Assembly: GCA_900555195.1 (NCBI GenBank) | Contig: USKC01000223.1 | Coordinates: 1 to 5,412 of the forward strand | Direction of reading: 5' to 3' | Origin: an uncultured Lachnospiraceae bacterium | GTDB taxonomy: Bacteria; Bacillota; Clostridia; Lachnospirales; Lachnospiraceae | DNA length: 5,412 nt | Shown: piece after piece, positions 4,012 to 5,412 of the stretch | How the letters are laid out: every line of letters starts with the position of its first letter | Position numbering within the stretch: the stretch's first letter is position 1 | Translations under genes and position numbers: made by a program | The notes under the pieces: generated by a model | What the model saw: the letters and a program-made list of their open reading frames with translations, nothing else | The model's database searches: none | What the model was told of the DNA's origin: nothing

Positions 4012-5412
4012 ATGTCAGGACGAAGGCGAAGAAGGCACAGGAGAAGAAGGCAGGAAAGCTGGAAGATCTTCCTTCCGGCCGGGGCAGCGGTGGTGGTGCT
4101 GGCGGTGATCGGCATTGCCGTATTGATTGGGACAGGCGGCAAAAAGGAGGCGGCTGCGCAGCCAGAAGAAACAGAGACCTCCGTTCGGGAAGAAGAACTG
4201 GCAGTGGAGGAGACGCAGGCGGCGCAGGAGAGCTCAGAGGCGGAGAGCGAACAGGCTGGAACCCAGGAGGCTTCCGAGGAAGAAACTGCGATCGCAGCGG
4301 AGGTTGGAAGTCAGGATGATTCGGAGGATCCCCAGGCGTCGGCCAATGCGGCAGGAAGCGGAAGCGGCGCTGCTGTGGATGTTGGAGAGCTCGCCCTGGC
4401 GGAGGGAGAGACGGATGAACTGACGCTTGGCATCGATGTGTCCAAGTATCAGGGAACGATTGACTGGGAACAGGTGAAGGATGCGGGCGTGGATTTTGCC
4501 ATGATCCGTGTGGGATATCGAACCAAAGTCAGCGGGATCATCTATGAAGATCCGGGCGCCAGGTATAATTTGCAGGAGGCCACGAAGAACGGCATCCTGG
4601 CCGGAGCATACTTCTTTTCCTCCGCGGTGACAGAAGAGGAGGCCAGGCAGGAAGCTTCCTGGGTGGCGGATTTCATTGCTAAATATAAGATCACCTATCC
4701 TGTGGCGTATAACTGTGAAGATTTCCAGTCGCAGGACAGCAGACAATATGGCTTGGACAGCGCTGCGCGCACACAGATCGCCTGTACCTTTCTGGATACC
4801 ATTGCTGCGCGCGGATATACGCCCATGTTCTACGCCTCCCGGAATGAAATGGAGGGAAATGCCCTGTGGGATATGGACACACTGGGAAGCAAATATCGGG
4901 TGTGGGTATCCCAATACCCGGAGAAGCCTTATCCGGAGACGCCTGCATCCACCTACAGCGGGACGCACGCGATGTGGCAGTATACGAGTCAGGGCCGGGT
5001 GGCCGGCATTGATGGCAGCGTGGACGTAAATCTGGCGTATTTTGGGTATAGCGAAGAGGCACAGGCGAAGGATCCGAATCCGGCTGAGATTGTGGAGGCC
5101 AATCCTGAGGTGGGATTGAACTTCACGGAGGTGGATGAGCTGGTGACGGCCAAGGATGAAACCAATCTGCGCAACCTTCCTACCACGGAGGGAAGCCAGG
5201 TGGTCTACAAGCTTCCGAACGGGGAAGCGGTACAGCGTACAGGCATCGGAAGCAATGGCTGGGATCGGGTAATCTATAACGGCCAGCGGCTGTATGCGGT
5301 ACATAATTTCCTCACCACCGATCTGACGCCGCAGGGGGATGCGGCACAGGGGGAAGAAACCCAGAGCGGCGCGGCGCAGGCTGCGGCCGGAGAGGGAACT
5401 TCAGGCTCGGAT
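4012..5412 (+). CDS. Membrane-anchored GH25 lysozyme with SH3-like domain (3' end outside window)
   Basis: This is a predicted N-acetylmuramidase that cuts peptidoglycan outside the membrane; 467 codons are visible and the frame runs off the window. Residues 3-13 hold nine Arg and one His, followed by one hydrophobic span (about 19-40). This fits an N-in, C-out anchor or uncleaved signal. Residues 46-135 are a Glu/Ala/Ser-rich spacer. The GH25 domain spans about 140-344. It contains GIDVSKYQG (Asp142), the DxE-like position N-C-E (Asn234, Glu236), and VDVN with Asp338. A bacterial SH3-like domain follows (about 373-438, with NLRNLP), then a Gly/Ala/Gln/Glu-rich linker at the edge. AAGGAGG (4000-4006) lies five bases before the ATG at 4012. 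An in-frame ATG at 3982 lacks a good ribosome site. The gene starts 40 nt after the HD gene. A role in wall remodelling, sporulation or competition cannot be told apart. Confidence 0.92.
   Translation, partial: MSGRRRRRHRRRRQESWKIFLPAGAAVVVLAVIGIAVLIGTGGKKEAAAQPEETETSVREEELAVEETQAAQESSEAESEQAGTQEASEEETAIAAEVGSQDDSEDPQASANAAGSGSGAAVDVGELALAEGETDELTLGIDVSKYQGTIDWEQVKDAGVDFAMIRVGYRTKVSGIIYEDPGARYNLQEATKNGILAGAYFFSSAVTEEEARQEASWVADFIAKYKITYPVAYNCEDFQSQDSRQYGLDSAARTQIACTFLDTIAARGYTPMFYASRNEMEGNALWDMDTLGSKYRVWVSQYPEKPYPETPASTYSGTHAMWQYTSQGRVAGIDGSVDVNLAYFGYSEEAQAKDPNPAEIVEANPEVGLNFTEVDELVTAKDETNLRNLPTTEGSQVVYKLPNGEAVQRTGIGSNGWDRVIYNGQRLYAVHNFLTTDLTPQGDAAQGEETQSGAAQAAAGEGTSGSD

Noticed and set aside
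2232..4142. A 636-codon open frame on the minus strand
   Set aside because: It lies antisense to three well-supported genes (the pentapeptide, YbaK and HD genes) and enters the start of the fourth. It has no ribosome site or recognisable domain, and its product rich in Arg, Pro, His and Gln is typical of an antisense shadow.
4127..4423. A plus-strand frame encoding an extremely Arg-rich 98-residue protein
   Set aside because: It is the shifted reading of the Glu/Ala-rich spacer of the lysozyme: GAG, GAA and GCG codons read out of frame give Arg codons. It has no separate ribosome site.
4234..5304. A 356-codon minus-strand open frame
   Set aside because: It is entirely antisense to the GH25 lysozyme gene, whose domains are clear. 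No independent coding evidence was seen.

Overview
The window looks like an ordinary chromosomal stretch from a Gram-positive anaerobe of the class Clostridia, probably Lachnospiraceae. That placement is an inference. It rests on strong AAGGAGG-type ribosome binding sites, a CIRCE-like operator in front of an Hsp20 gene, TTGACA/TATAAT-type promoters, moderate GC coding sequence, and a membrane-anchored GH25 lysozyme with a C-terminal SH3-like domain. No mobile element, CRISPR array, rRNA or tRNA was seen.

Layout. Bases 1-276 hold a probable terminator of an upstream gene, a CIRCE-like HrcA operator overlapping a good sigma-A promoter, and a structured leader of about 170 nt. Bases 277-753 encode a small heat-shock protein (Hsp20), closed by a strong intrinsic terminator at 776-809. 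A class I SAM-dependent methyltransferase lies convergently on the minus strand (862-1629). Its promoter (1744-1772) is backed by three imperfect 20-nt direct repeats (1777-1837). A divergent plus-strand promoter (about 1896-1923) then leads a run of four same-strand genes: a pentapeptide-repeat protein (1980-2654), a YbaK/EbsC-type aminoacyl-tRNA deacylase (2720-3220), an HD-domain hydrolase (3195-3971), and a GH25 lysozyme with an N-terminal membrane anchor (4012 to beyond the window end).

How the parts may work together. Hsp20 is a stand-alone stress gene, probably repressed by HrcA. The four plus-strand genes are close together: gaps of 65 and 40 nt, and one 26-nt overlap. No internal terminator is visible, so they could be one transcript. 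Their predicted roles (possible topoisomerase-protecting fold, tRNA proofreading, metal-dependent phosphohydrolase, wall lysis) do not form a recognised pathway. I see no clear new multi-gene system. The items most worth a second look are the repeat array between the divergent promoters, the alternative folds in the hsp20 leader, and the Asp-to-Asn change in the GH25 DxE motif.
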